The notes: generated by a model from the sequence alone, not told the origin. DNA of 64,000 nt from Nocardia asteroides (GCF_021183625.1 NZ_CP089214.1:2790001-2854000), one strand, 5' to 3'. Shown: positions 36,393 to 44,255, counted from the first letter of the stretch. Numbers and translations are program-made.

Positions 36393-37824
36393 CGGCGTCC
36401 GCCGTGCGCTTCATCGGGATGCAGGCGGTGATCAGCACCGCCAGTGCGGCCGCGGCGACCGAGATGTAGAAGGTCAGCAGGAAGCCGTCCCGCGAGGGCA
36501 GCTGGTGCCCGCCGAGCTCCATCGTCATGTGCGCGAGCACGACGCTCATCACCGCCGCCGAGGTCGAGGTGCCGATGGCGCGCATCAGCGCGTTCAGGCC
36601 GTTGGCCGCGCCGGTCTCGCTGATCGGCACCGCGCCCATGATCAGCGCGGGCATGGCCGCGTAGGCCAGCCCGATGCCCGCCGCCACGATGCTCGCGGCC
36701 AGCACGATCTGCCAGACCGCGCCCATCCACACCGCCGCGCTCAGGTAGCCGAGCCCGACCACCGTCGCGCCGAGCCCGAGCGTCAGCTTCGGGCTGCGCG
36801 CCGCCGAGATCCGCGCCGAGACCGGCGAGAGCAGCAGCATCATCAGCCCGCCCGGGGCGAGCGCCAGCCCGGCCGCGACCATGGAGAGGCCGAAACCGTA
36901 GCCGGTGGCCTCGGGCGCCATGAGCAGCTGCGGGAAGGTCAGCGACATGCCGTAGAGCGCGAAGCCGATCGCGATCGATGCCAGGTTGGTGAGCAGCACC
37001 CGGGGGCGCGCGGAGACCCGCAGGTCGACCAGCGGCGCCTTCCGGCGCAGCTCGTACCAGCCGAAGACGAGCCCGGCGACCAGCGCGAGCGCGAGCAGCC
37101 CGAGGGTACTGCCGCTGCTCCAGCCCCAGTCGGTGCCCTTGGTGATGGCGACGAGCAAAGCGACCAGCGTCACGGCGAGCCCGATGGCGCCGAGGAAGTC
37201 GAAGGGGGCGGGCGTACGCACCGCCGACTCCGGCACCAGCAGGAAGACCAGCACCGCGCAGAGCGCGCCGAGCCCGGCCGAGGTCCAGAAGAGCACGTGC
37301 CAGTCCGCGTTCTGCGCGATCACCGCGGCGAGCGGGAGCCCGACGGCGCCGCCGACGCCGAGCGTCGCGCTCATCACCGCGATGGCCGAGCCCACCCGCT
37401 GCGGCGGCAGCTCGTCGCGCAGGATGCTGATACCGAGCGGAATCGCGCCGGTGGCCGCGCCCTGCAGCGCCCGGCCGACGATCTCCGGCCCGAGCGAGGA
37501 GGAGAGCGCGCAGACCAGCGAGCCGATGACCAGCAGCAACAGCGACACCAGCAGGATCCGCCGCTTGCCGAACATGTCGCCGAGCCTGCCGCTGATCGGC
37601 ATCATCACCGCACCGGCCAGCAGCGTCGCGGTGATGACCCAGGAGGCGTTCGTCGGCGAGGTGCCGAGCAGCCCGGGCAGCAGCGGGACGATCGGGATGA
37701 CCAGGGTCTGCATGAGCGAGACCACGACGCCGACCATGCTCAGCGTGGCGATCAGGACGGCGGGCGGCGGCAGGCGACGCTCGCCGCTGAGTGACCCGGT
37801 GTCGGATTCGGCGGTGATACTCAC
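36379..37824 (-). CDS. MFS drug-efflux transporter (DHA2 type)
   Basis: The protein of about 481 residues has the 14-helix DHA2/EmrB-QacA plan. Motif A is GRLGDMFGKRRILL and motif C-like residues are in LGVGGAVGLPLAAVI, with a later basic loop (WYELRRKAPLVDL). It probably exports lipophilic compounds by proton antiport. The GTG at 37824 gives a short cytoplasmic start before the first helix. A longer start at 37857 would run through the operator region. It is divergent from a MarR-type regulator, and two tandem palindromes lie between them. Confidence 0.9.
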   Translation of the reverse strand: MSITAESDTGSLSGERRLPPPAVLIATLSMVGVVVSLMQTLVIPIVPLLPGLLGTSPTNASWVITATLLAGAVMMPISGRLGDMFGKRRILLVSLLLLVIGSLVCALSSSLGPEIVGRALQGAATGAIPLGISILRDELPPQRVGSAIAVMSATLGVGGAVGLPLAAVIAQNADWHVLFWTSAGLGALCAVLVFLLVPESAVRTPAPFDFLGAIGLAVTLVALLVAITKGTDWGWSSGSTLGLLALALVAGLVFGWYELRRKAPLVDLRVSARPRVLLTNLASIAIGFALYGMSLTFPQLLMAPEATGYGFGLSMVAAGLALAPGGLMMLLLSPVSARISAARSPKLTLGLGATVVGLGYLSAAVWMGAVWQIVLAASIVAAGIGLAYAAMPALIMGAVPISETGAANGLNALMRAIGTSTSAAVMSVVLAHMTMELGGHQLPSRDGFLLTFYISVAAAALAVLITACIPMKRTADAATPS

Positions 37825-37858
37825 ATGTGCACGGTACACATCATGTGCATCGTGCACA
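37825..37858. promoter_or_regulatory. Tandem palindromic operators between the MFS and MarR genes
   Basis: Site 1 (37826-37840) is TGTGCA-CGG-TACACA, with one arm mismatch. Site 2 (37844-37858) is TGTGCA-TCG-TGCACA, perfect. Their centres are 18 bp apart, nearly two helical turns, so two dimers could bind on one face. They touch the start of the MFS gene and lie about 40 bp before the MarR ATG, as expected for autoregulation plus control of the efflux gene. Confidence 0.7.
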
Positions 37859-37895
37859 ATTTGGCGCTCCCCCGGTCCTGGGACATAGTGGTCGA

Positions 37896-38402
37896 ATGTC
37901 CGATTCCGGTTCCGGCGAGTACGACGCGGTCGAACGGCTCTCGTTCGAGCTGACCCTGCTCTCCCGGCACTACACCGGCGCCACCCCGCGACGCGCGGGG
38001 CACCAGCTCGAGCGCTCGGCCTTCCTCATCCTGACCCGGCTGGAGCTGGAGCACGCGCTCAGCCTGCGCGAGCTCGCCGAGGCGTTCCGGCTCGACATCT
38101 CGACGCTGAACCGCCAGGTCGCCGCGATGTCCAAGCAGCAGCTCGTGGTGCGGGTTCCGGACCCGGACGGCGGGGTGGCGCGCAAGGTGCGGGCCAGCGC
38201 CAAGGGGCTGGAGCTGCTCGCCGCCGACCGCGCGCTCGCGCACGAGGGGCTGCGGACGGTGGTCTCCGACTGGCCGGAGGCCGACCTGGCCCAGCTCGGC
38301 GCGCTGATCTCCCGGTTCAACCGGGATATCGAGCAGCGCGAAGAGAATCCGTGGCCGCGCCCCGCCGCCGATTCCGTCGCCGAACCAGGTCAGCGGCCGT
38401 AA
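37896..38402 (+). CDS. MarR family transcriptional regulator
   Basis: The 168-residue protein has a winged helix-turn-helix (LELEHALSLRELAEAFRLDI, then STLNRQVAAMSKQQLVVRVP and the wing DPDGGVARKVRASAKG). The ATG at 37896 begins MSDSGSGEYDAVERLSFELT; a longer frame upstream crosses the operators and is rejected. Divergence from the efflux gene with two palindromes between makes it the likely local repressor, released by a small-molecule ligand of unknown identity. Confidence 0.9.
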   Translation: MSDSGSGEYDAVERLSFELTLLSRHYTGATPRRAGHQLERSAFLILTRLELEHALSLRELAEAFRLDISTLNRQVAAMSKQQLVVRVPDPDGGVARKVRASAKGLELLAADRALAHEGLRTVVSDWPEADLAQLGALISRFNRDIEQREENPWPRPAADSVAEPGQRP

Positions 38403-38526
38403 ATTCTCCGCCGCCCGGCGAAAACCTCCCGCTCGCTTCGGATCCGCCGCGGACAGCACCGTTTCGGATCGCGGTGGCGAGGCATTCCCGTCTCCGACAC
38501 ATCGGGTTCGGCAAAGGAGGAATCGG

Positions 38527-39075
38527 GTGTCTGCTGGAGTGTTGGCCATCGTGGTACTCGTGGTGATCGTCGCCGCGGCCGGGATCGCCCTATTGGTGCG
38601 GCCCGCGCTGCGGAGCAACAAGCTGAAGCGCAGATTCGGCCCCGAGTACGACCGCGTGGTGACCGCGGCGCCGGACAAGCGCAGCGGCGAGCACGAACTA
38701 CTCGACCGCGAACGCAAGCACGCGGAGCTCGAACTGCGGCCGCTGGAGCCCGCGCGCACCGCGAAGTACTCCGAGCGCTGGAACGGCGTGCAGGAGCAGT
38801 TCGTGGACGACCCGGCCGGCGCGGTGCGCGAGGCCGATCGCCTGGTGACCGAGGTGATGGCCGAACGCGGCTACCCCACCGGCGGGTACGAGGAGCAGGC
38901 CGCGCACCTCTCGGTGCGGCACACCGCGGTCCTCGAGCACTACCGGAAGGGCCACGAGATCGCCGGCCGCGACGCCTCCACCGAGGATCAGCGCACCGCC
39001 ATCGTGCACTTCCGCGAAATCTTCCGTGACCTGCTCGACGATGGCCATTACAGCACCAAGGACGTGAACGCATGA
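38527..39075 (+). CDS. Single-pass membrane protein with a shared C-terminal domain
   Basis: The 182-residue protein has one N-terminal membrane segment (residues 4-25: GVLAIVVLVVIVAAAGIALL), then a basic/charged region and a soluble domain containing ERWNGVQEQFVDDPAGAVRE at about residues 83-102. The next gene has the matching motif TRWKEVQGSFVDNPHDAVTR. The family is unnamed to me. The GTG start follows AAAGGAGG by 6 bp, a strong site. Its stop overlaps the next gene by 4 bp. A two-component envelope-associated unit seems likely, but its function is unknown. Confidence 0.83.
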   Translation: MSAGVLAIVVLVVIVAAAGIALLVRPALRSNKLKRRFGPEYDRVVTAAPDKRSGEHELLDRERKHAELELRPLEPARTAKYSERWNGVQEQFVDDPAGAVREADRLVTEVMAERGYPTGGYEEQAAHLSVRHTAVLEHYRKGHEIAGRDASTEDQRTAIVHFREIFRDLLDDGHYSTKDVNA

Positions 39076-39965
39076 GCACCGACCAGAACAGCACCCGCGA
39101 CCGGGACCAGGTCCGGATCAGCGGCGGGCCGGGGGCGCCCGGCGAATCCACCGCCGTCACCGAGCCCTCGGCGACCTCGCACGACACGACGCGAGATGAT
39201 GTCGCCGGCCACGAGCCGCACGCCGGCGAGCGGCACGCGCCGACCGACCCCGGCACCGACGGCACGCACACCGCGTCGGACACCGACCTGACGCACACTC
39301 CGTCGGATACCGGCTTGACGCACACCGCCTCGGATACCGATCTGCCCCACACCGCGTCGGATACCGATCGTGCGCATACCGCGTCGGATACCGACGGGAC
39401 GCACAGCACGACGCATTCCGATGGGGCGTACACCGCGTCGGATTCCGATGGAGCGCACGACAAGTCGCACTCCGCCGTCGTGACGGACGACGCGGCGAGC
39501 GCGGACGGACTGTCCGGTAAGCCGACGATCACGGCCGATCCGGTCGTCTCCGGCGAGCCCACCACCGACCACCACGCCGACCACGACACCACCCCGGACC
39601 TCGACGCGGAGCCACACTCCGCCACGGTCTCCCGCGAGCCCGCCGTCCCGGCCACCACCGCGACGACCCCGCAGTCCGTTGACACCGCCGACAAGCCGTT
39701 CTTCGACCGAGACCTGCTCGACGTCCTGGAGACCCGCTGGAAGGAAGTCCAGGGCTCCTTCGTCGACAACCCGCACGACGCCGTGACCAGGGCCGACCTG
39801 CTCGTGGCCGAGACCGTCGAGCAGATCACCACCCGCTGGTCCGAGCGCCAGCAGCAGCTGCAGGGCCGCTGGTCCCGCGGCACCGACGGCGACACCGAGG
39901 ACCTGCGCCAGGCGCTGCGCGAGTACCGCGACTTCTTCCAGAAGCTGCTCACGCTCGGCAACTGA
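39072..39965 (+). CDS. Nonapeptide-repeat protein sharing the domain of the previous gene
   Basis: The 297-residue protein has a long disordered Asp/Thr/His-rich N-terminal region. Residues 65-136 are eight tandem 9-residue repeats based on THTASDTDL. The C-terminal 80 residues hold a helical domain (LDVLETRWKEVQGSFVDNPH, then VETVEQITTRWSERQQQLQG) that matches the one in the upstream protein. No signal peptide or membrane segment is seen. The ATG overlaps the upstream stop by 4 bp. A strong hairpin follows. The histidine- and aspartate-rich repeat could bind metal; that is a guess. Confidence 0.83.
   Translation: MSTDQNSTRDRDQVRISGGPGAPGESTAVTEPSATSHDTTRDDVAGHEPHAGERHAPTDPGTDGTHTASDTDLTHTPSDTGLTHTASDTDLPHTASDTDRAHTASDTDGTHSTTHSDGAYTASDSDGAHDKSHSAVVTDDAASADGLSGKPTITADPVVSGEPTTDHHADHDTTPDLDAEPHSATVSREPAVPATTATTPQSVDTADKPFFDRDLLDVLETRWKEVQGSFVDNPHDAVTRADLLVAETVEQITTRWSERQQQLQGRWSRGTDGDTEDLRQALREYRDFFQKLLTLGN
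39264..39479 (+). repeat. Eight 27-bp in-frame coding repeats
   Basis: These repeats encode the 9-residue units THTASDTDL, THTPSDTGL, THTASDTDL, PHTASDTDR, AHTASDTDG, THSTTHSDG, AYTASDSDG and AHDKSHSAV. The first five are near-identical and the last three have diverged. The unit length is a multiple of three, so copy number can change without a frameshift. Confidence 0.8.
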
Positions 39966-39976
39966 CCCGAGCCCGA

Positions 39977-40019
39977 GAAAGCACCGGCCCGCGAATCCGA
40001 TTCGCGGGCCGGTGCTTTC
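39977..40019. terminator. Bidirectional terminator hairpin
   Basis: GAAAGCACCGGCCCGCGAA (39977-39995) pairs perfectly with TTCGCGGGCCGGTGCTTTC (40001-40019) around a 5-base loop. It starts 12 bp after the repeat-protein stop and ends 2 bp before the convergent TetR stop. The A-rich and T-rich edges let it serve both directions. Confidence 0.88.
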
Positions 40020-40020
40020 G

Positions 40021-40602
40021 TCATTCCCGCAGCACCCCGTGCAGCAGCAGGTCGACGAGCACCGTGTCGGCGCGCTCCGCCGTCCCGGTGAGCAGCCGGT
40101 AGAGCAGCGTGCCGATGAGCGCCTCGCCGATGGTGTCCAGCGCCGCACCCTCGCGCAGCCGCCCCCGCGCCGCCTCCGCGTGCAGCCGCGCGGTGATGGC
40201 GTCGCGCAGCGGACCGGTGAAGCGGGCGTAGAGGAGGGTGGCGTCGCCGGTGTTCTCGGCGGCGGCGACGACCAGCCCCCGCACCAGCCCCGCGGTCCGC
40301 GGCTCGGCCATGATCGCGAGCGTCTCCCGCCACCAGGTGCGCAGGTCCGCGGCGATATCGCCGGTGTCGGGCGGCGCGGCGCGCTCGGCGTCGACCAGCC
40401 CGGCCAGCACCGCCTCGGCCACCACCGCGGACTTCGCCGACCACCAGCGGTACACCGTCTGCCTGCCGACCCCGGCGGCCGCCGCGATGGCCTCGATGGT
40501 CAGCGCCTCGTACCCGGTGTCGGCGAGCAGGTCGCGGGTCGCCTCCAGGATCGCCCGGTGCGCCCGGTCGCTGCGCGGGCGGCCACCGCGGGGGGTCGAC
40601 AT
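40021..40602 (-). CDS. TetR/AcrR family transcriptional regulator
   Basis: The 193-residue protein opens with a basic tail (MSTPRGGRPRSDRAH) and a TetR helix-turn-helix (AILEATRDLLADTGYEALTI, EAIAAAAGVGRQTVYRWWS). The C-terminal ligand domain looks like the TetR_C_11 type (WWRETLAIMAEPRTAGLVRG). It lies 77 bp downstream of the MarR gene in the same direction. No obvious target is adjacent, so its regulon is unknown. Confidence 0.9.
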   Translation of the reverse strand: MSTPRGGRPRSDRAHRAILEATRDLLADTGYEALTIEAIAAAAGVGRQTVYRWWSAKSAVVAEAVLAGLVDAERAAPPDTGDIAADLRTWWRETLAIMAEPRTAGLVRGLVVAAAENTGDATLLYARFTGPLRDAITARLHAEAARGRLREGAALDTIGEALIGTLLYRLLTGTAERADTVLVDLLLHGVLRE

Positions 40603-40678
40603 GGTCCGAAGCGTAGCGTTCGGGTCGCTCCGGGCATGCGCACGATTCGTGCAGCCGCGCGGCGTGAGCGGATCCCGT

Positions 40679-41152
40679 TCAGCGCCCGGCTGATCCGGGG
40701 CCGTCGAGCCCGTCCAGCACCGCGGTACTCAGATCGCGCAGCTGATCCACCTGTTCGAGGGTGAGCCGGTCGAAGATCAGCCTGCGCACCTCGGCGACGT
40801 GGCTCGGCGCGACCTCGCGCAGCACCTCCAGCCCGGCGCTGGTGAGCGTGGCGTACTGGATGCGGCGGTCCGCGGGCGACGGCTTGCGCGCGACCCAGCC
40901 GCGCTCCTGCATCACCGAGATGGCGTGGCTGAGCCGGGACGGGCTGGTCGCGGTGTAGCGGGCCAGCTCGCCCATCGGCATGGTGCGGTCGGGCGCGTCG
41001 GAGAGCGAGGCGAGCATGGAGTAGTAGCTGTGCCCGATCCCGACCTCGTCGCGCAGCTGCCGGTCCAGCGCCTGCGGCAGCAGGTGGATGAGCTTGATCA
41101 GCGGCAGCCACGCCGCCATCTCGCGGTCGTCCAGCCAGCGTGGATCGGACAC
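40679..41152 (-). CDS. MarR family transcriptional regulator
   Basis: The 157-residue protein has the winged helix of the family (MPMGELARYTATSPSRLSHA, ISVMQERGWVARKPSPADRR and the wing IQYATLTSAG). The GTG start at 41152 follows GAGG by about 6 bp. It lies 14 bp after the extradiol dioxygenase gene, so the two are probably one transcript, with the regulator controlling its own operon, possibly through the 33-bp inverted repeat at 42093-42125. The effector is unknown. Confidence 0.9.
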   Translation of the reverse strand: MSDPRWLDDREMAAWLPLIKLIHLLPQALDRQLRDEVGIGHSYYSMLASLSDAPDRTMPMGELARYTATSPSRLSHAISVMQERGWVARKPSPADRRIQYATLTSAGLEVLREVAPSHVAEVRRLIFDRLTLEQVDQLRDLSTAVLDGLDGPGSAGR

Positions 41153-41166
41153 GGGCACCTCGGCTC

Positions 41167-42078
41167 TCAGGCGGTCTGGACCGACCTCTTGGCCAGGCCC
41201 ATGGCGAATCCGTCGATCACGGTGGTGACCGCGGCGGCCGGTTCGGTCGCGGCGCCGAGGGTGACGAACAGCGGTGTGAAGTGTTCCACCGTCGGGTGCG
41301 CGTAGGCCAGTGCGGGCGCTCGATGCCGGTACTCCGTGAGTTCGGCCAGGTCGCCGGCGGCCAGCGCGGTCGCCGCCCACTCGTCGAACTCCCGCGACCA
41401 GCCGGGAACCCGCTCCGGGTGCGCCCAGTCGACGTAGGGCAGGCCGTGCGTCATGTAGCCGGAGCCGATCACCAGGACCCCCTCGGCGCGCAGCGCACGC
41501 AGCCGCTCGCCCAGCGCGAGCAGCCCGGCCGGGTCATCGGTGGGCAGGCTGAGCTGCAGTACCGGGATGTCGGCCTCCGGGTACATGACCTTCAGCGGGA
41601 TCCAGGCGCCGTGGTCGAGCCCGCGGCCGCGGTGCTCGAAGACGTGCGTGCCATCCGGCAGCACCGCCCGCAGCCGCTCGGCGAGCGAACCGGATTCCGG
41701 TGTGTCGTACCGCATCCGGTAGTAGAGCGGCTGGAAGCCGCCGAAGTCGTAGACCAGTTCGGTCGGCGCCGTGCTGGTGATGCCGATGGCATCGGACTCC
41801 CAGTGCGCGCTGACGATGAGGATCGCGCGCGGCCGCGGCAGCGCGCGGGCCCAGCCGTGCAGCTGCCGCATCCACGGCGTGTCCTCCAGCAGCGGCGGAG
41901 CGCCGTGGCTGAGGTAGAGCGCGGGCAGCGGGCCGTCGCCCGGCGTCCAGCCGCGGTGCGGCTCGGTGCCGGCGGCGGCGTGCCGCAGGTGTCCGGCGAA
42001 CGGGTGCGCGGCGGGGACCAGCGCATCGGCCGCGGCGGTGCGCGACGCTGCCGGATCGAGCAGGCGGGACGTGGTCAC
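41167..42078 (-). CDS. DODA-type extradiol aromatic ring-opening dioxygenase
   Basis: The 303-residue enzyme belongs to the LigB-like/4,5-DOPA dioxygenase family, which cleaves catechol-type rings with a non-haem metal. Likely metal histidines are in YLSHGAPPLL and VSAHWES, with acid-base histidines in DHGAWIPLKVMYPEADIPVL and PTVEHFTPLFV. An N-terminal tail of about 50 residues precedes the domain. The GTG start follows GAGG by 6 bp. The natural substrate cannot be named. The coupled MarR gene suggests induction by an aromatic compound. Confidence 0.9.
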   Translation of the reverse strand: MTTSRLLDPAASRTAAADALVPAAHPFAGHLRHAAAGTEPHRGWTPGDGPLPALYLSHGAPPLLEDTPWMRQLHGWARALPRPRAILIVSAHWESDAIGITSTAPTELVYDFGGFQPLYYRMRYDTPESGSLAERLRAVLPDGTHVFEHRGRGLDHGAWIPLKVMYPEADIPVLQLSLPTDDPAGLLALGERLRALRAEGVLVIGSGYMTHGLPYVDWAHPERVPGWSREFDEWAATALAAGDLAELTEYRHRAPALAYAHPTVEHFTPLFVTLGAATEPAAAVTTVIDGFAMGLAKRSVQTA

Positions 42079-42092
42079 GGGTCACCTCGGGA

Positions 42093-42125
42093 AGTCGGTA
42101 TTTCAAAGTTCAAATTCTACCGACT
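42093..42125. promoter_or_regulatory. Inverted repeat upstream of the dioxygenase-MarR operon
   Basis: AGTCGGTA (42093-42100) and TACCGACT (42118-42125) are exact 8-bp inverted repeats around an AT-rich 17-bp centre that contains two TTCAAA copies. The site ends 15 bp before the dioxygenase start. It is the best candidate for autoregulation by the downstream MarR protein. Confidence 0.55.
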
Positions 42126-42159
42126 ACAGCGCCGCGAGGTGCTGATTCATTCCCGCGAT

Positions 42160-42179
42160 GCCCGGCCCCGGTGCCGGGC
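42160..42179 (-). terminator. Possible terminator after the roadblock operon
   Basis: GCCCGGC (42160-42166) pairs with GCCGGGC (42173-42179) around a 6-base loop, 19 bp after the last roadblock stop codon. No T-run follows, so it may be only a weak GC-rich hairpin. Confidence 0.35.
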
Positions 42180-42198
42180 TCCGCGAGCGTGCGAGGTG

Positions 42199-42573
42199 CT
42201 AGACCTCGAGATCCTCCTCGATCCCGCGCAGCCGGTGCCTGGCCAGCGCCAGGTTGGCCCGGTTGCGGTCGAGCGCGATGTAGAGGAAGAGGCCCTTGGA
42301 CTTGCGGCCGGTCATCGGGCGGATGATGTGGTACTGGCCCTGCAGCGTGATGAGGATGTCCTCGATGTCCTCGTTCAGCCCGAGCTGTTCCATGGTGCGC
42401 ATCTTGGCCCGCACCACCTCGGTGTTGCCCGCGGCGGCGACCTGCAGGTCGAGCGACTTGGAGCTCCCGAGCATGCCGAGCGCCATGCCGCTGTTGTAGT
42501 CGACCACCGCGGCGCCGACAGCGCCGTCGATGACCATCATGTCCTTCAGAGCGAGATCCATGGTGGTGGACAC
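42199..42573 (-). CDS. Roadblock/LC7 domain protein (fourth gene of the operon)
   Basis: The 124-residue protein is a single roadblock/LC7 domain (MVIDGAVGAAVVDYNSGMAL, LQVAAAGNTEVVRAKMRTME and LITLQGQYHIIRPM), ending with a helical tail. Roadblock proteins are MglB-like regulators that bind small GTPases; the GTPase is not in this operon. The GTG start follows AAGGA. It lies 10 bp after the previous roadblock gene, so it is part of the same transcript. Confidence 0.88.
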   Translation of the reverse strand: MSTTMDLALKDMMVIDGAVGAAVVDYNSGMALGMLGSSKSLDLQVAAAGNTEVVRAKMRTMEQLGLNEDIEDILITLQGQYHIIRPMTGRKSKGLFLYIALDRNRANLALARHRLRGIEEDLEV

Positions 42574-42583
42574 AGGGTTCCTT

Positions 42584-43060
42584 TCAGTGGGTTTTCGTTG
42601 CCCGGTCTTTTCCGGGATCGTTCGTGATCGCCGTCAGGTGGTCGGCGATGGCGCGGGCCACGGGACGGCTCTCCAGGTGCAGCCGCCCGACGTTCACCTC
42701 GGGGCCCGCGAGCACGGTCAGCGAGGTCCAGCCGGCCGCGTAGATGACCACGTGGCCGCCGGTGCCGTTCACCACGACCTCGTGGAACCCGCCGCCGTGC
42801 GCGGTGGTCACGAGCCGGTGCGAGAGCGAGAGGTGGGAGGCGGCGAGCGCCGCCATCCGGGACGGCTCGATCTGCGGGGGTAGGTCGTGTGCGACCAGCA
42901 GGCCGTCGCTGGAGGCGACCAGCGCGCCGGTGAGCTTCGGCACGCGCTCGCGCAGCGCCCTGAGCTCCGCCAGCACGACGGCGTCGGGTTCGGGTCCGGA
43001 CATCGACACCTTGCTCTTCCTTCCCATCAGATCGCCGAGCAGCTTCTTTCCCGCCGTCAC
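42584..43060 (-). CDS. Roadblock/LC7 domain protein (MglB-like, third gene)
   Basis: The 158-residue protein has a short basic N-terminus (TAGKKLLGDLMGRKSK), then a roadblock domain with LRALRERVPKLTGALVASSD, GLLVAHDLPPQIEPSRMAAL and VVNGTGGHVVIYAAG. It resembles the roadblock proteins of actinobacterial conservons, which work with a sensor kinase and an MglA-like GTPase. Neither is present here. The GTG start overlaps the stop of the previous gene in GTGA. Confidence 0.88.
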   Translation of the reverse strand: MTAGKKLLGDLMGRKSKVSMSGPEPDAVVLAELRALRERVPKLTGALVASSDGLLVAHDLPPQIEPSRMAALAASHLSLSHRLVTTAHGGGFHEVVVNGTGGHVVIYAAGWTSLTVLAGPEVNVGRLHLESRPVARAIADHLTAITNDPGKDRATKTH

Positions 43061-43878
43061 CACTTCAGCTCCTCCAGCGCGGCCTTCAGCCGGACCAGCA
43101 CCTCGCGGTCGACCGGCTCCAGCCGGTCGTACGGGGCGAGCGGCTCGACCGGCTGGGCGACGCGCCGCGGCAGCGGGGTGACCGGGAGCGCCGGGGTCAC
43201 CGGAAGCGGCGTCACCGGAAGCGTCGGGATCTCGGCGACCGGCGGCTCCGGCAGCAGCACCGGATGCTCGATCAGCTCGGCGGCGGTCAGTTCGCGCACC
43301 GCCTCCAGCACCCCGTAGGCGGTGCGCCCGAGCGCCCGCGCGATCGAGGCGATGGTGCGGTGGCCGTCCGCGATGGCGAGCACCTCCGCCTGGCCGCCGG
43401 TCAGCACGACGCGCTTGCGCCGCACCCGGCGCACCGGAACGACGGCGGCGCGATCGACCAGCGCGGCGGGCCACGGCCCGGAGCGCGGATCGCCGCGGCG
43501 CGCGCACTCCCGCATGAGCGCCCGCGGCGGCACGTGGCAGACCGGGGCCAGCCAGTGCGCGGGCGCCGGGTGGAATTCGCTCCGCTCGGCGGTGGCGAGC
43601 AGAAAGTAGGCGGCGTCGAAGACCGACAGCAACGCCAGGGTTTCCAGCCGGGGTCGGCCCAGCACCGGCGCCGGATCGCCCGCGCCCGCCCGTCGCCAGT
43701 CCTCCTCGGTGGCGACTCCGGCCTCCACCACCAACCGGTCCAGCCCGGTGGTCCAGCGGCACTCGGCGGAGACGATCGCACCCTCGGCCAGGTGGAACTC
43801 GCCGTCGCTCGCGCGCAGGACGCCGGTGCTCCCCGCCTTTTCCAGCCGCTGCAGTTCGAGCTCGAGATCAGTGCTCAT
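43057..43878 (-). CDS. Hypothetical protein, possibly DUF4388-like, in the roadblock operon
   Basis: The 273-residue protein starts with a compact domain (GSTGVLRASDGEFHLAEGAI, VSAECRWTTGLDRLVVEAGV) that resembles DUF4388/PATAN domains linked to gliding and two-component proteins. The second half has a winged-helix-like stretch (VLAIADGHRTIASIARALGR), a Pro/Val-rich linker with PVTPLPVTPALPVTPLP, and a short C-terminal helix. The function is unknown. ATG and stop both overlap neighbours by 4 bp. An earlier start in the same frame is not supported. Confidence 0.72.
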   Translation of the reverse strand: MSTDLELELQRLEKAGSTGVLRASDGEFHLAEGAIVSAECRWTTGLDRLVVEAGVATEEDWRRAGAGDPAPVLGRPRLETLALLSVFDAAYFLLATAERSEFHPAPAHWLAPVCHVPPRALMRECARRGDPRSGPWPAALVDRAAVVPVRRVRRKRVVLTGGQAEVLAIADGHRTIASIARALGRTAYGVLEAVRELTAAELIEHPVLLPEPPVAEIPTLPVTPLPVTPALPVTPLPRRVAQPVEPLAPYDRLEPVDREVLVRLKAALEELKW

Positions 43879-44255
43879 GCGGGATCGCCGGCCAATTCGC
43901 CGAGGATATTCTTGAGCCGGAATCGCGCCATTGCCAAGTTTCCGTTTTCCTCGTCGAAGAGGACGTGAACGAATAATCTTCCGTCGAAATCGCCGTTCAC
44001 GAGATTCAGCAGGTGATATCCGCTGGTGCCGTAGACGATGATCTCGCTGACGTCGTCGCCGGCGGTCGCGAGCGCGGAGCAACCGAGCACCGCGCGCACC
44101 ACGTCCGTGGTCCCCGCGGCGTCCTCGTGCTCGTCGACGTGGTCATGTCTACCTGCGGCTGCGATCGCCAAGCCACTGGCCCCGTCCACCAGTGTCACGC
44201 TGCGCGCACCAGGAATGTCCATGATGCGTTGCAGGCAGCCATCGATCCCGATCAC
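43875..44255 (-). CDS. Roadblock/LC7 domain protein (first gene of the operon)
   Basis: The 126-residue protein is a roadblock/LC7 domain (IMDIPGARSVTLVDGASGLA, VRAVLGCSALATAGDDVSEI, IVYGTSGYHLLNLVNGDFDG). The GTG start at 44255 follows GGGGGA; a longer frame upstream lacks a ribosome binding site. It overlaps the next gene by 4 bp, so it leads the roadblock operon. Its upstream region holds several CGGTAT-type repeats. Confidence 0.85.
   Translation of the reverse strand: MIGIDGCLQRIMDIPGARSVTLVDGASGLAIAAAGRHDHVDEHEDAAGTTDVVRAVLGCSALATAGDDVSEIIVYGTSGYHLLNLVNGDFDGRLFVHVLFDEENGNLAMARFRLKNILGELAGDPA

Noticed and set aside
39264..39479. Regular 27-bp repeats as a CRISPR array
   Set aside because: They are contiguous coding repeats without spacers. 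No CRISPR array or cas gene was seen in the window.
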